Notes: a model not told the origin generated them from the sequence alone. DNA of 33,960 bases from JAGOTP01 sp964415465 (GCA_964415465.1 CAYQAL010000007.1:1-33960); one strand, 5' to 3'. Positions 1-9,078 are shown, counted from the first letter of the stretch. Program-made: numbers and translations.

Positions 1-24
1 GGGGGTTTGTGAGATCGGAGCGAA

Positions 25-3000
25 CTACGGGGTTGGATAGAGTTCTGGAGCGAGGGCTCGGACCAGAGCGGTCTTTTTTGCGGGATCCAATCCGCGGACC
101 CAGGTCTCGAAGCTCGCTTTCTTGCCGTCTTTTGGTGCGCCGTGTGCTTCGAAGAGGGAGAAGGTGGCTGCGTCTTGGTCCTTGGCACCTTGAATCGAAG
201 CTGTTTCAGACTCGGTGGGCACGTTCGTTGGAGTGAGAAGTGCCGCTTTCTTATCTAGCCAAGCAGCGTAGGCTTTTTGCAGATTCTCTATCGCTTCTCT
301 GAGGGCTTTGTCGGCGAGAGGAAGTTTTTCTTTGGCTGCTTTCGCTACCCGTTCAAAGTCAGGGAGTGCCGCGACATCACCAAGTGGGTCTGCATCTTCT
401 AGGGCTTGTTCATAGTCAGCATCGAACTTCTTCAATCCTGGATCGTCCTCAAGTTTCTTGGCTTCGGCGGCTTTGAGTTCGGTGTCGGCCGCTTTCACTT
501 CGACCGCTTTTTCTCCCTGTCTCTTTAGAATGTCTGCTCCTTTTTCTCGTTCCTTTTTCAGTTTATCAGCTTCACCTGCCATGTCGGTTTTAGGATGTCT
601 CTCGATGCTGTCTATCACCGTAGCGAGCTGGTTGAGATAATCATCCTTGCGTGATGCATCCGCGGCGACGATGCGTTCGATCTTGGCAATCGTATCTGCA
701 TCCGGCATCTTTCCAACTCGGCTGATGTGTTGCTGCAAGGTCTTGAATCCATCATTGTCGTTAGTGATGCCATTTTCTGGGACGTATTCTTGGTTGAGGC
801 CTCGTAGGGACGTGTAAAGAGCGCGTAGCGCGTGTCCGTAGAAGTCTTTGGTGGAAGTGTTGCCTGGAGCGGCTAAGGCAGCATCCAGGTCTCGTAATGC
901 GGCTTCCGCTTCTGCTTTGTTTCGGGAAACGGGTTTGGAGAGCTCAATTAAACGACTCGCTTCTTTGGTGTCACCAGCTGCCTGTGCCGCTTTTACATCA
1001 CGTTCAAGTGTAGCGTATTGGAGAGAGAGGTTGTCGTGAACGTCAAATAATTCGTCACGTAATGCCTTGCCTTGTGCCTCGAGAGCCGCATTGCCGGAAA
1101 GCAGCTCTGGAGTGTTCGTGGGTGAGACGAGCGCTTTGGCTCCAGCGGCGAGGCCCTTAAGGAAGCCCGTCTCTTTTTTATAGGCAGCGGAAGCTGCATC
1201 GACGCCGCTTTGTCCTTGGTGAGGATGTTGAGCAAACCAGTCGGCGATCGCCCGTAGCTCTTTCGTTTCTCGGTCGGCTGATTCATAAGCGGATCGAATT
1301 CGATCTTCAACGGTAGCCGAGGTTGGCTTGCCTGCAACGTCTGCAAATTGCGCACGCGTAATCGTGCGGAGTTGCTCAGGAACCCAGACGTCATGGTTGA
1401 GTACGCGACGATCGGACAGGGGGGTATGCTTGCTTCCGTGTATTATCGCGTGGACAAGCATTCGACCACTTAAGTTCCGTCCAGCTACGGTTACCGGTTG
1501 TGCGCGATCGAGAATCTCATCATGCTCTTTGCCGAGCTTACTTAATTCAGCTACATCATTTGCATGAAGCGCATTAAGGACTTCAGCGGTTTTACGGATA
1601 CGAGCTTTGATAGCGGCTTCTTCTCCGGACTTCTGGTATGTATCGAGCTCGGTGTTAATGGCCTGTAACTCCCGTTCACGTTCGCCAAGGGCTTTTTTCT
1701 TCGCGTTCACTTCGACGGTGTGTGCTTGTTTCCAGGCATCTACCACTGCTTTTCGCTTTGGAATGTTCTCGGTTTGAAGGCGAGCAAGTTCGGTCTTAAT
1801 GGTGGCGACTTTTGCCTTCTGAGCCGCAAGATTCTTCTCAGCCAAGGTCGCTGCTTGGACGGCGACGCGGCCTTCGTGAGCAGTCGTGAGAACAGTTGTT
1901 CGAGCTGTCTCGAGCTTCTTTGTTTCTTCGCGCAGAGCGGTTACGCGCTCCATGGAAAGAATGAACGCGTCTACGGATGCTTCTGCCGCTTTGCGAGGAT
2001 CTGGTCCGGTTGGTGCTGGGCCACCTGCACCGGCTGGAACGGGAGCGGCATCAGCAAAAATTTGGGCGTATTCACGAGCAGGTTTGAGCAGGAGGTTAGG
2101 ATCGGTCACGCCAGCGGCTACCTGTGCAGCCTGTGTTTCACCGGTGATGAGTTTCTTGAAGTTATCAATAATTGGATTCAGTTTTTCTAATGCAGCAGCC
2201 ATGAGGGCATCGGCTTTGGCTTGATCTGTCTCTGCTTTTACAGCTGGAAGGGTATCGATATAGCCGAGAAGAGCATCTGTCAGTTCAACGCCACGCTTGT
2301 CTAGCGGCTTCGTGCTATCCATCGAGGCGACGAGGACTTCAATGATTTTTTCATTTGGAGCAGCTGGCTGAAGACGCTTCAAACGATCTTCTGTGCTTCT
2401 TCGTTCCTGGTCTTTCATCTTTTTCGCCCCAATATCACACGTGATATTTTGTTTTAAGGCGATCCAAGCATCCACCTTTGGATCCACTTGGGCACGGCTG
2501 CGCTTGTTCTTGCCTTCGACAATTGGGTGAGAGGTCACTTCTTGTGCAAGAGCATCGAACACAACTCCTACCGCATTTGTATTCAGTGGAAGACCAAGTT
2601 CAGTCAGAATTTCACCCACTTGCTCTCTCTGACCGGTCTCTGTTTCGAGTTTCTTGAAAATCGGGTGTTCTGGAGTAGGAGCTGGGGCAGCGGCTACGAC
2701 TTCTTTGGTGCGTGCTTTCACTAAGCCTTCTCGATCGGTTGGATCAGGAACCGCTTTGTACAAGCTGTGTTCGGCAGCTTGAATGGCTGGGGCGTGACTC
2801 TCTTGAATCAAAGCGACTCGCGCGTCGTAGGCGGCATGCTGTCTTCTAAACGCATCTTCGTTTGCTTTAGGCAGATTGTGTAGCTCGGCGACGGATTTAT
2901 GGATAGCGCGTCCTGCGCGTCCAGCGGCTGCGTCGTCTCCGGCTAGCCCAGCTTGTTTATAGGCTTCGTAAGCCGTTCGGTATGCTTCAAGTTTTCCTTT

Positions 3001-3696
3001 CACATCTGCGGCAAGAGCTTCTGGATCAGAAGTTGGTGTTTTGCCTAATAATTTGACGGCAGCAACCATTTTTTCAATGGCACTTTCGTCGAGGGCGAGG
3101 AGACTTCCAAAGTCTAAGACCGCTCCACGTGTCTGAGCATTCTGGTAAGCGCTTAAGAACTGATCAATCCGTGCTTGGGTTGGAAAGACATGGGCTTCAA
3201 ATGCCAAGATGGCCGGCATGTTTAAGCGTTCGTGTAACTGACGGATCTCTGCCTCGCGTGCTTCAATCGCTGTTCGGAGAGCGGTGTCTTCAGCAACGAT
3301 ATGCTCCGGTGGTTTTTCGCCGATGCCGATTCCTTTTGTGACGACTCGTCCCGCTTCTGCGAGCTCGGCTTCGTAAGCTGCTAATTCTTTATCAATAGCG
3401 GCTAACTCGGCATGTAACGCATCAAGCTGTGGTTGCAAAGACGTGTTGATTGTTGAAATGAGACGGCTAATCAATCCTTGGTCCACTACCTCAGGTGCTT
3501 GTTTGGCTGCTTCTTGTGTAATTGAGTCGCGAAGCAAAGCGATTTGTTTATCGAGTGTATCAATCGCCCCCCCTGCGGCAAGTAGTGCAGTTTTTTCAGC
3601 GGTTTTCGCTTCGACGAGCGGGTCAACTTCGTCGTAGACCTGCATGGCTTCAGCGAAGTTGGTAGGCTTTCTTGGGGTGCGAGGAGCAGATGGCAT
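25..3696 (-). CDS. Giant alpha-helical hypothetical protein (1223 aa)
   Basis: I do not recognise a family. The protein is rich in Ala, Lys, Glu and Asp, has no signal peptide or membrane segment, and contains long stretches that read as coiled coil, roughly residues 85-120, 590-705 and 1035-1090. An internal Pro/Gly/Ala-rich linker near residue 570 separates two helical halves. The start is the ATG at 3696, preceded by a TATACT -10 box at 3720-3725 on this strand; there is no Shine-Dalgarno site. The reading frame closes with TAG at 25-27, so the gene is complete. It may be a cytoplasmic scaffold or filament-like protein, but that is a guess from composition. The helical proteins at 17996-18697 and 22708-23727 have a similar flavour without clear homology to this one. 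Confidence 0.85.
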   Translation of the reverse strand: MPSAPRTPRKPTNFAEAMQVYDEVDPLVEAKTAEKTALLAAGGAIDTLDKQIALLRDSITQEAAKQAPEVVDQGLISRLISTINTSLQPQLDALHAELAAIDKELAAYEAELAEAGRVVTKGIGIGEKPPEHIVAEDTALRTAIEAREAEIRQLHERLNMPAILAFEAHVFPTQARIDQFLSAYQNAQTRGAVLDFGSLLALDESAIEKMVAAVKLLGKTPTSDPEALAADVKGKLEAYRTAYEAYKQAGLAGDDAAAGRAGRAIHKSVAELHNLPKANEDAFRRQHAAYDARVALIQESHAPAIQAAEHSLYKAVPDPTDREGLVKARTKEVVAAAPAPTPEHPIFKKLETETGQREQVGEILTELGLPLNTNAVGVVFDALAQEVTSHPIVEGKNKRSRAQVDPKVDAWIALKQNITCDIGAKKMKDQERRSTEDRLKRLQPAAPNEKIIEVLVASMDSTKPLDKRGVELTDALLGYIDTLPAVKAETDQAKADALMAAALEKLNPIIDNFKKLITGETQAAQVAAGVTDPNLLLKPAREYAQIFADAAPVPAGAGGPAPTGPDPRKAAEASVDAFILSMERVTALREETKKLETARTTVLTTAHEGRVAVQAATLAEKNLAAQKAKVATIKTELARLQTENIPKRKAVVDAWKQAHTVEVNAKKKALGERERELQAINTELDTYQKSGEEAAIKARIRKTAEVLNALHANDVAELSKLGKEHDEILDRAQPVTVAGRNLSGRMLVHAIIHGSKHTPLSDRRVLNHDVWVPEQLRTITRAQFADVAGKPTSATVEDRIRSAYESADRETKELRAIADWFAQHPHQGQSGVDAASAAYKKETGFLKGLAAGAKALVSPTNTPELLSGNAALEAQGKALRDELFDVHDNLSLQYATLERDVKAAQAAGDTKEASRLIELSKPVSRNKAEAEAALRDLDAALAAPGNTSTKDFYGHALRALYTSLRGLNQEYVPENGITNDNDGFKTLQQHISRVGKMPDADTIAKIERIVAADASRKDDYLNQLATVIDSIERHPKTDMAGEADKLKKEREKGADILKRQGEKAVEVKAADTELKAAEAKKLEDDPGLKKFDADYEQALEDADPLGDVAALPDFERVAKAAKEKLPLADKALREAIENLQKAYAAWLDKKAALLTPTNVPTESETASIQGAKDQDAATFSLFEAHGAPKDGKKASFETWVRGLDPAKKTALVRALAPELYPTP

Positions 3697-3717
3697 ACAA
3701 AAGAGGAAAGATCAGTG

Positions 3718-3727
3718 ATAGTATACT
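3718..3727. promoter_or_regulatory. Shared palindromic -10 region for divergent genes
   Basis: AGTATACT at 3720-3727 is a perfect 8-bp palindrome, so it presents TATACT on both strands. On the minus strand it ends 23 nt before the start at 3696. On the plus strand TATACT ends only 3 nt before the ATG at 3731; the overlapping TAGTAT (3719-3724), preceded by TG, gives a more normal 6-nt gap and a leaderless start. Inference from sequence only. Confidence 0.55.
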
Positions 3728-3730
3728 GGC

Positions 3731-3922
3731 ATGGCACGTAAACAACAAAGTCGCTCAGCGCAAAAAACGCTCGACGGAATTCGAGAGCGTCGACTTGCGT
3801 TAGAGGCGAAGATCCGCGATGTGCAAGGGCAGTTCTTTGCCCTTCAAAAGGAGTTCGAATCGATGCGTGACGAGCACGCCGTTCAGCAGCATCGTCGCAA
3901 ATTGCGCTACCCAACAACCTAA
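3731..3922 (+). CDS. Small basic coiled-coil protein (63 aa)
   Basis: A short, strongly charged, Arg/Lys/Gln-rich protein predicted to be one long helix (residues 10-50) with a basic tail. No family is recognised. The case for a real gene is its position immediately after a -10-like element, its divergence from the giant helical protein, and the 20-bp convergent gap to the flippase gene. It lacks any Shine-Dalgarno site, like its resident neighbours. A nucleic-acid-binding or packing role would fit the composition but is not shown. It could still be a chance ORF. Confidence 0.5.
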   Translation: MARKQQSRSAQKTLDGIRERRLALEAKIRDVQGQFFALQKEFESMRDEHAVQQHRRKLRYPTT

Positions 3923-3942
3923 GCGTGAAAAACGAGTGATTC

Positions 3943-5379
3943 CTAGGCGGCTCCCCCTTGGCGGAGCTGTTTTAGCATGTCTTTGGTGATCGCTCCGAAC
4001 AAAAACAGACAACCAACATAACTCACAGCGCCGATACACAGCGGAATCGCTACATGGAATCCACGGAAGGGCCAAACGAGTGCGCCCATGATAATCCCGG
4101 CAAAGAGAATGGCGCTGCTTCGCTTCAGCTGAAGCGAAAATGGCTGGAAACGATAGGTTACGATGGTAGAAGCGGTGCAAATCAGGAACTCAGATCCAAC
4201 GGTTAACCAGGCGGCGGCCCACATGCCGTAGCGGGGGATGAGAAGGAGGTAGCCTCCGAGGGTGAGGACGGCGGCCACGGCATAGACGGGAAGCATTTTA
4301 CGCTGAGCTCCGAGGGCAACGATTGCGTGACTTGTGACGGTATTGAAGTAGATGATGGCGATCGCGAGAACGAGGATACGCAAGACGATGCCTGACTCTG
4401 TGAACGCTTCACCAGCTACCGCGCTCATGATCTCAGGGCCGAGTGTCCAGACACCAATAATCAAGGGGACGGTAAACAGGAGCATGATCTCAAGTGAGCG
4501 ACCCATGATCGAAGAGAATTGTTGTGTATCTTTTTTGGCGCGAAGTTGGGAGAGGATTGGAAGAAGGATCCCCGCGTAGATGAAAGGGATCGTGATAAGT
4601 ACTTCTAAGACGCGATAGGCGGCACCGTAGATTCCGACCTCGCTCAGCTCACGGAAGCGCGACAAAATGAAGCTGTCGGCTTTGAAATAGACTAAGTTGA
4701 AAGCGATCGATACACCAACTGGCCATGATCTCGCCAGTGTTTGTTTCCAGAAGGTCGGATCCCAGCGCAGGGAAAACGGTCGCTGTTTCCAGGTCAAAAC
4801 GAAGGTGATCAAGAAAATCACGACGTTACTTAACGTTGCGAGCCACAAAATGCTGATGATGCCGACTCCCATCTGGCGGGCAGCAAGAAGAGAGACGAGC
4901 CAAACGACGCGGCCAACGACTTCGGCGATCGTCGGAACGTACATGCGCAGATGCTTTTGTTGCACGCCCACCAAAATCTGTGTCAGCGCCGGTAACAAAA
5001 CGGACCCATTCAAGGCGACGATGGACCAGAAGATCAGCGGATCTTGCGGGAAGGCGAGCCACCAGATCAGCGGCGCGATCGTCATCATGAGGACAACCAT
5101 CACGAGTCGGAACGTAAAAATTGCTGACACACAGCGCTTTTCGTAGGCTTCGTCGTCGGCGCGCTCGCCCAGCATTGCCGTGAATGTTACGTTGATGCCG
5201 AGATCTAGGATGAGGGCGAAGAATTGAAGATAGGCGGTCGCAGCTGTGTACGCACCGAAGCCTTCCTGGCCAAGTGAGCGGGTGAGGAGCCCGATGATGA
5301 AGATCCCAAGAATCGTCGCGATAATGCGTCCGATTAATTGAATTCCTGTATTTACAGCCAACGAACGCGCGATAGACAT
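3943..5379 (-). CDS. Wzx-type polysaccharide/lipid-linked oligosaccharide flippase (MOP superfamily)
   Basis: A 478-aa integral membrane protein with about 12-14 hydrophobic helices running the whole length. The N-terminus (residues 1-45, with Arg-Ser-Leu-Gly-Gln-Glu-Gly-Phe-Gly) is typical of RfbX/polysaccharide-synthesis transporters, in which an NTG..GR.. first helix is followed by the LTR.LG..GFG loop. Such proteins move undecaprenyl-linked glycans across the cytoplasmic membrane. MurJ, the lipid II flippase of the same superfamily, is the alternative; the length of 478 aa is nearer Wzx than MurJ. The -10 box TACACT (5387-5392) lies 7 nt before the ATG, predicting a leaderless mRNA. It diverges from the secreted cell-wall enzyme at 5437, which fits an envelope role. 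Confidence 0.8.
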   Translation of the reverse strand: MSIARSLAVNTGIQLIGRIIATILGIFIIGLLTRSLGQEGFGAYTAATAYLQFFALILDLGINVTFTAMLGERADDEAYEKRCVSAIFTFRLVMVVLMMTIAPLIWWLAFPQDPLIFWSIVALNGSVLLPALTQILVGVQQKHLRMYVPTIAEVVGRVVWLVSLLAARQMGVGIISILWLATLSNVVIFLITFVLTWKQRPFSLRWDPTFWKQTLARSWPVGVSIAFNLVYFKADSFILSRFRELSEVGIYGAAYRVLEVLITIPFIYAGILLPILSQLRAKKDTQQFSSIMGRSLEIMLLFTVPLIIGVWTLGPEIMSAVAGEAFTESGIVLRILVLAIAIIYFNTVTSHAIVALGAQRKMLPVYAVAAVLTLGGYLLLIPRYGMWAAAWLTVGSEFLICTASTIVTYRFQPFSLQLKRSSAILFAGIIMGALVWPFRGFHVAIPLCIGAVSYVGCLFLFGAITKDMLKQLRQGGAA

Positions 5380-5386
5380 GGGTGGC

Positions 5387-5429
5387 AGTGTAACATGAGG
5401 GTCTTTTCATCGGTATAAGATGGTATACT
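5387..5429. promoter_or_regulatory. Divergent leaderless promoters for flippase and SpoIID-like genes
   Basis: Minus strand: TACACT at 5387-5392, 7 nt before the flippase ATG. Plus strand: extended -10 TGG-TATACT at 5421-5429, 7 nt before the ATG at 5437. With a usual 5-8 nt between -10 and +1, both transcripts would begin at or beside the start codon. I see no convincing -35 element for either. Confidence 0.6.
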
Positions 5430-5436
5430 TTCTCCC

Positions 5437-7857
5437 ATGCGAGGCTTGTTCTTTCGACGCAGCACGCTGACCGTCTGGCTTATCGGTGGACTCTTGGCGT
5501 TGAGTGCGCCGATTGATGCGCTGCAAGCGGCCACGAAGAAGCCAGCTCCCGTGTACGCAGCTTCGGTGATCTCGCTTGGTGTTCCGCGCGCGATCAAGGC
5601 TGGCGAAGTCGACCAAGTGCGTGTAACGTTCAAGAATTTGGGCAATACCACTTGGCAGCGCGATGGAAAAAACTACGTTTCTCTGTACCGTTGGAATCCA
5701 GCGACAAAAGTCGAGATCGCGAGCGCCTTCGCTCGACCCTCTTGGGAGACGGCGCTTCGTCCAACGCGTCTTCCGGTGCCATCGGTTGGGCCAGGGCAAG
5801 AAGTATCATTGGCGTTTCCGGTCAAAGCACCCGACCGGCCAGGCGTGTATCGTGAACAGTTCATCCTAGCTTCAGAAAATGTCGCCTGGATTGCCAAAAG
5901 TGCGTTTGATGTTGAATTGCATGTGGTAGCGGCTACCGCCTCAGTACCTTCGACCTCTGCCGCTTCCGTGCCTCTCTCTTCGCCTACCCCAGTAAATCCT
6001 AGTTCATCTGTGCCGGTCGTTTCCTCTGGTTGGCGTGCTGAGCTTGTCGATAGAGGGGGGATCGAGTGGCAGGTTGAGCCGGGAGATCGCGCGACCGCAG
6101 AGATTTCATTTCGAAATGTTGGATCTCAAGTCTGGGAGCGTTCAACGGGGGCCTTCGTTTCTCTGTATGCCGTAGATGCGACGGGAAAAAAGGAGCGGAC
6201 GAGTGCCTTTGTCGCGAATGCCGAAGCTAAAAAGCCGGTTGCCAAATTAACTGAAGAGCGTGTCTTGCCAGGTGAGATCGGGCATTTCAAGCTCACGCTC
6301 CGTGGTCCGGCAACGCCGGGTTTTTATCGTGAGATGTTTGCGTTGGCCGCGGAGAACCAAGCTTGGGTGGAGTCAGGGAACGTGACGCTTCCCATTCGCG
6401 TTCCAGGCCGTGATGAATTTATTGGGACAGCTCCGCCGGATGCGCCACCGACGCTTCTCTCAGATGGAACGAACCCAACCTCACCCAAACCGTTCAATGA
6501 CTTGGCTGCTGTCTTGATTGATCGCACCTCCGGACGTTTATCTGGGGCAGGGTATGCGCAAAAAGAGGTCTATCTCAACTTCAAAAACGTCAGTTTAGTG
6601 CCCTGGAAAAATCCGTCGATCCGCTTTATTGATATTCAGCGGCCGAGTTACGCCAACGACAGTTCTCTTCAAGATGCGTCTTGGGTGAACACGAACGAAG
6701 CGGTGAAGCTCCTTGGAACAACCAAACCCGGCGAGGCGGTGTCGCTTGCGTTCACCTTCCGTTTGCCAGCTGACCAAGGCGAGTACACGGCGTTCTTCCA
6801 GCTTTACGTCGATGGACAGCCAGTTGGCCAGGGAGCGGTGGTTGAGCTGCCTCTCACTGTGACGAGTAACGCTGCAGTTCGTCCTTCGCGTACCCCTGTC
6901 TCGTCGCCGGTCACCCGCCCAACCACACCGGTGACACCAACGACGCCGGTGCCGACCCGTCCAGCAGTCGATGCGATTCCGCTCACGGGTGATATCAATT
7001 CTTTGCCAGCCGAGCCACTCATTCGTGTCGGCGTCCTTCGGACGATTGATGACCGATCCGTGATCCAAGCCATGAGCGTTCCAGTGCTTGTGCAACAATC
7101 GGGTTCAACGCTCTGTCGCGTCCAGCCGGGCCAGCAGGTGAGCGTAAAATTTGATCGAACCAGTCGTGTGTACATTCTGGGCGAAGCCTGTAGCGGACAG
7201 TCAAGCGCGTATTACCTCTTCCGTACCGAAGACGGATTGTCCCCGATGCGCGTCTCCGACTGGGATCGAAATGACAACATGTTCCGTACACAGCTCGAGC
7301 TTCGTTACACGCCATCGACAGACAGCGTCTGGCTCATTAACGAGTTGTCACTCGAGTGGTACTTGAAAGGCATCGCGGAAACATCAAACGTGAGTCCGTC
7401 CGAATTCCAGCGCACCTTGCTTACGACCGCTCGCACCTACGCGCTCTACCACGTACAGCGCGGAACCAAGCATGCCGACGAGTATTACACGGTCGATGCA
7501 CGCTACGATCAGGTGTATCGCGGCTATGGTCATGAAGCGCGAACGCCAACCATTAGCGCCGCCGTTGATGCGACGCGTGGCCAGATCGTGACCTACCAAG
7601 GTCGTCTTGCCATCACCCCATACTTCTCGCGTTCAGATGGCCGTACTCGCGGCTGGGGTGAAGTCTGGGGAGGAGCGGCGAATTATCCGTGGCTCGTTTC
7701 GGTCCCTGTTCCACAAGATATTGGACGTACGCTCTGGGGACACGGAGTCGGGATGTCTGCCACCGGTGCGCTCGACATGGCAAACGAAGGCAAAACCTAT
7801 ATGCAAATCCTGACGCATTTCTACCAAGGAACGGAAATAAGACGCGCCTATCGCTAG
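5437..7857 (+). CDS. Secreted SpoIID/LytB-domain protein with three NBR1-type Ig-like domains
   Basis: An 806-aa exported protein. Residues 1-30 form a signal peptide with a basic start and hydrophobic core. Three repeated beta domains follow (about 35-160, 200-325 and 345-485). Each carries the FKN.G...W pattern of the Ig-like domain first named from NBR1, and the first two also share a G.YRE.F.LA.EN..W segment. A Pro/Thr-rich linker (about 488-515) leads to a C-terminal SpoIID/LytB domain: a Glu-rich LEWYLKGI.E segment near 630-645 and the signature GHGVGMSATGALDMA near 768-782. SpoIID enzymes are lytic transglycosylases acting on denuded glycan strands. In a non-sporulating small cell the role is probably wall remodelling. 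The Ig domains are likely surface or wall spacers; this is inference. Confidence 0.88.
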   Translation: MRGLFFRRSTLTVWLIGGLLALSAPIDALQAATKKPAPVYAASVISLGVPRAIKAGEVDQVRVTFKNLGNTTWQRDGKNYVSLYRWNPATKVEIASAFARPSWETALRPTRLPVPSVGPGQEVSLAFPVKAPDRPGVYREQFILASENVAWIAKSAFDVELHVVAATASVPSTSAASVPLSSPTPVNPSSSVPVVSSGWRAELVDRGGIEWQVEPGDRATAEISFRNVGSQVWERSTGAFVSLYAVDATGKKERTSAFVANAEAKKPVAKLTEERVLPGEIGHFKLTLRGPATPGFYREMFALAAENQAWVESGNVTLPIRVPGRDEFIGTAPPDAPPTLLSDGTNPTSPKPFNDLAAVLIDRTSGRLSGAGYAQKEVYLNFKNVSLVPWKNPSIRFIDIQRPSYANDSSLQDASWVNTNEAVKLLGTTKPGEAVSLAFTFRLPADQGEYTAFFQLYVDGQPVGQGAVVELPLTVTSNAAVRPSRTPVSSPVTRPTTPVTPTTPVPTRPAVDAIPLTGDINSLPAEPLIRVGVLRTIDDRSVIQAMSVPVLVQQSGSTLCRVQPGQQVSVKFDRTSRVYILGEACSGQSSAYYLFRTEDGLSPMRVSDWDRNDNMFRTQLELRYTPSTDSVWLINELSLEWYLKGIAETSNVSPSEFQRTLLTTARTYALYHVQRGTKHADEYYTVDARYDQVYRGYGHEARTPTISAAVDATRGQIVTYQGRLAITPYFSRSDGRTRGWGEVWGGAANYPWLVSVPVPQDIGRTLWGHGVGMSATGALDMANEGKTYMQILTHFYQGTEIRRAYR

Positions 7858-7864
7858 GCGCGTC
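7841..7864. terminator. Bidirectional hairpin terminator overlapping a stop codon
   Basis: GACGCGCCTA / TAGGCGCGTC, a perfect 10-bp stem with a TCGC loop, between convergent genes. The TAG stop of the SpoIID-like gene lies inside the right arm. The minus side continues into a T-rich stretch, the plus side into GTTCGTTG. Confidence 0.75.
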
Positions 7865-7893
7865 GTTCGTTGTAGTGGTGTGTTGAATCTAGT

Positions 7894-8361
7894 TTATTGT
7901 TCTACGCAGGTCGTTTGAATTTGTGTGGTAGGTGCCTGATGAGCGATGTTCACTTGGCAACGCGTAGTCACTTTGGTGAATCCAAGAATAACAAGATCAG
8001 GACTCTCTAATGTGTTTTCTTTTGTGAAGCCCTGAGATTGCATGGATTGTTCTACAAACGCACGCGCATCGGCAAATGAGTCATTCGTGAGCTGTACTAA
8101 CGTGCTCGACTTTCCTTGATTTTCGCTATAGGCGAGTCGGGTAGTTCCATTTGGATACCGTGGGAAGTAGTTTGGGAAGGTAGAAGGGATCTGAGCATTG
8201 TCTCCAGCAGAGAACCCATTTCCGTTCTCGTTCTGGAGATTGATAGTATTGGTATCTGTATCAATGATGCGCTCGCTTGCACCACAGCCAGCGCCTACCA
8301 GAGTAAGGGTGAGCAATCCACTTGCAACGAGCCATGATCCACGAGAAGACAAAATAGGCAT
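7894..8361 (-). CDS. Putative lipoprotein, unknown function (155 aa)
   Basis: The N-terminus has a short polar start, a hydrophobic segment (residues 10-23) and a GAGC lipobox-like end with Cys26 as the candidate lipidated residue; the -3 position is Gly rather than the usual Leu, so lipidation is likely but not certain. The mature part begins with an Asn/Asp/Thr-rich linker, followed by a small alpha/beta domain with two Cys near the C-terminus. I chose the ATG at 8361 because the signal peptide starts there and a TATGCT -10 box (8370-8375) sits 8 nt upstream. An earlier in-frame ATG at 8430 would add 23 residues that disrupt the signal peptide and overlap clpP. No family recognised. Confidence 0.75.
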   Translation of the reverse strand: MPILSSRGSWLVASGLLTLTLVGAGCGASERIIDTDTNTINLQNENGNGFSAGDNAQIPSTFPNYFPRYPNGTTRLAYSENQGKSSTLVQLTNDSFADARAFVEQSMQSQGFTKENTLESPDLVILGFTKVTTRCQVNIAHQAPTTQIQTTCVEQ

Positions 8362-8385
8362 ATGCGGGTAGCATATGCCTATTTT
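8351..8385. repeat. 14-bp perfect inverted repeat over a start codon; clpP terminator
   Basis: The arms at 8351-8364 and 8372-8385 are perfect complements with a 7-nt loop. Read on the minus strand the repeat lies just after clpP, and its 3' arm ends in TTTT, so it can act as an intrinsic terminator. The same 3' arm contains the lipoprotein ATG (8361), while the lipoprotein -10 box spans the loop. Confidence 0.7.
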
Positions 8386-8407
8386 CGGGGTTTGTCCTGT
8401 GAAGTGT

Positions 8408-9034
8408 TTAATCCTCGGACGTGTGCGCAATGACTTTGTCGATGAGTCCGTATTTCAACGCTTCGTTGGCGCTCATGAAGTTGTCACGTTCCGTATCTTG
8501 TTCGACGGTCTTGAGCGCTTTGCCTGTGTGTTGTGACAAGAGCTTGTTCAGTTGATCTTTTGTCTTCAAGATACGCTCCGCATGAATCTTGATATCCGTT
8601 CCCTGGCCTTGGAATCCGCCCAGTACTTGGTGGATCATGATCTCAGAGTTCGGGAGAGCGAAGCGTTTTTTTTCAGCACCACCCGCGAGGAGCACGGCGC
8701 CCATCGACGCCGCCATCCCAATACAGATGGTTGAAACATCTGGCTTTACATACTGCATGGCATCGTAAATCGCGAGACCGGCTGTTACTGAGCCACCCGG
8801 AGAGTTGATGTAGAGTTTGATGTCCTTGCTCGTGTCTTGGCTTTCCAAGAAGAGGAGCTGAGCGACGATGACGTTGGCAACATCATCGTTGACTTCAGAT
8901 CCAAGCAAAATAATGCGATCTTTGAGAAGGCGAGAGTAAATATCGTACGCCCGTTCGCCCATGCTCGTTTTTTCGATGACCGTCGGGATCAGATAATTGT
9001 TTTGAAGAGTGCCCAGAGAGTAGGGGTTAGCCAT
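8408..9034 (-). CDS. clpP: ATP-dependent Clp protease proteolytic subunit
   Basis: A 208-aa serine peptidase of family S14. The catalytic Ser110 is in GMAASMGA, His135 is in EIMIHQ, and the Asp lies in the EQDTERDNF segment. The oxyanion strand INSPGGSVTAG precedes the active site. ClpP forms a 14-mer that degrades proteins fed by a Clp ATPase. The ATG at 9034 (MANPYS) is preferred over an upstream ATG at 9076: a TATACT -10 box (9049-9054) lies inside the longer frame and the predicted transcript begins after the upstream ATG. The leader would be about 7 nt, without a Shine-Dalgarno site. The lipoprotein gene follows behind the inverted repeat; the DHH gene is just upstream. Confidence 0.97.
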   Translation of the reverse strand: MANPYSLGTLQNNYLIPTVIEKTSMGERAYDIYSRLLKDRIILLGSEVNDDVANVIVAQLLFLESQDTSKDIKLYINSPGGSVTAGLAIYDAMQYVKPDVSTICIGMAASMGAVLLAGGAEKKRFALPNSEIMIHQVLGGFQGQGTDIKIHAERILKTKDQLNKLLSQHTGKALKTVEQDTERDNFMSANEALKYGLIDKVIAHTSED

Positions 9035-9078
9035 ATGGATGTTCAGCCAGTATACCAAGCGGGAATTAGCAGTCAAAT

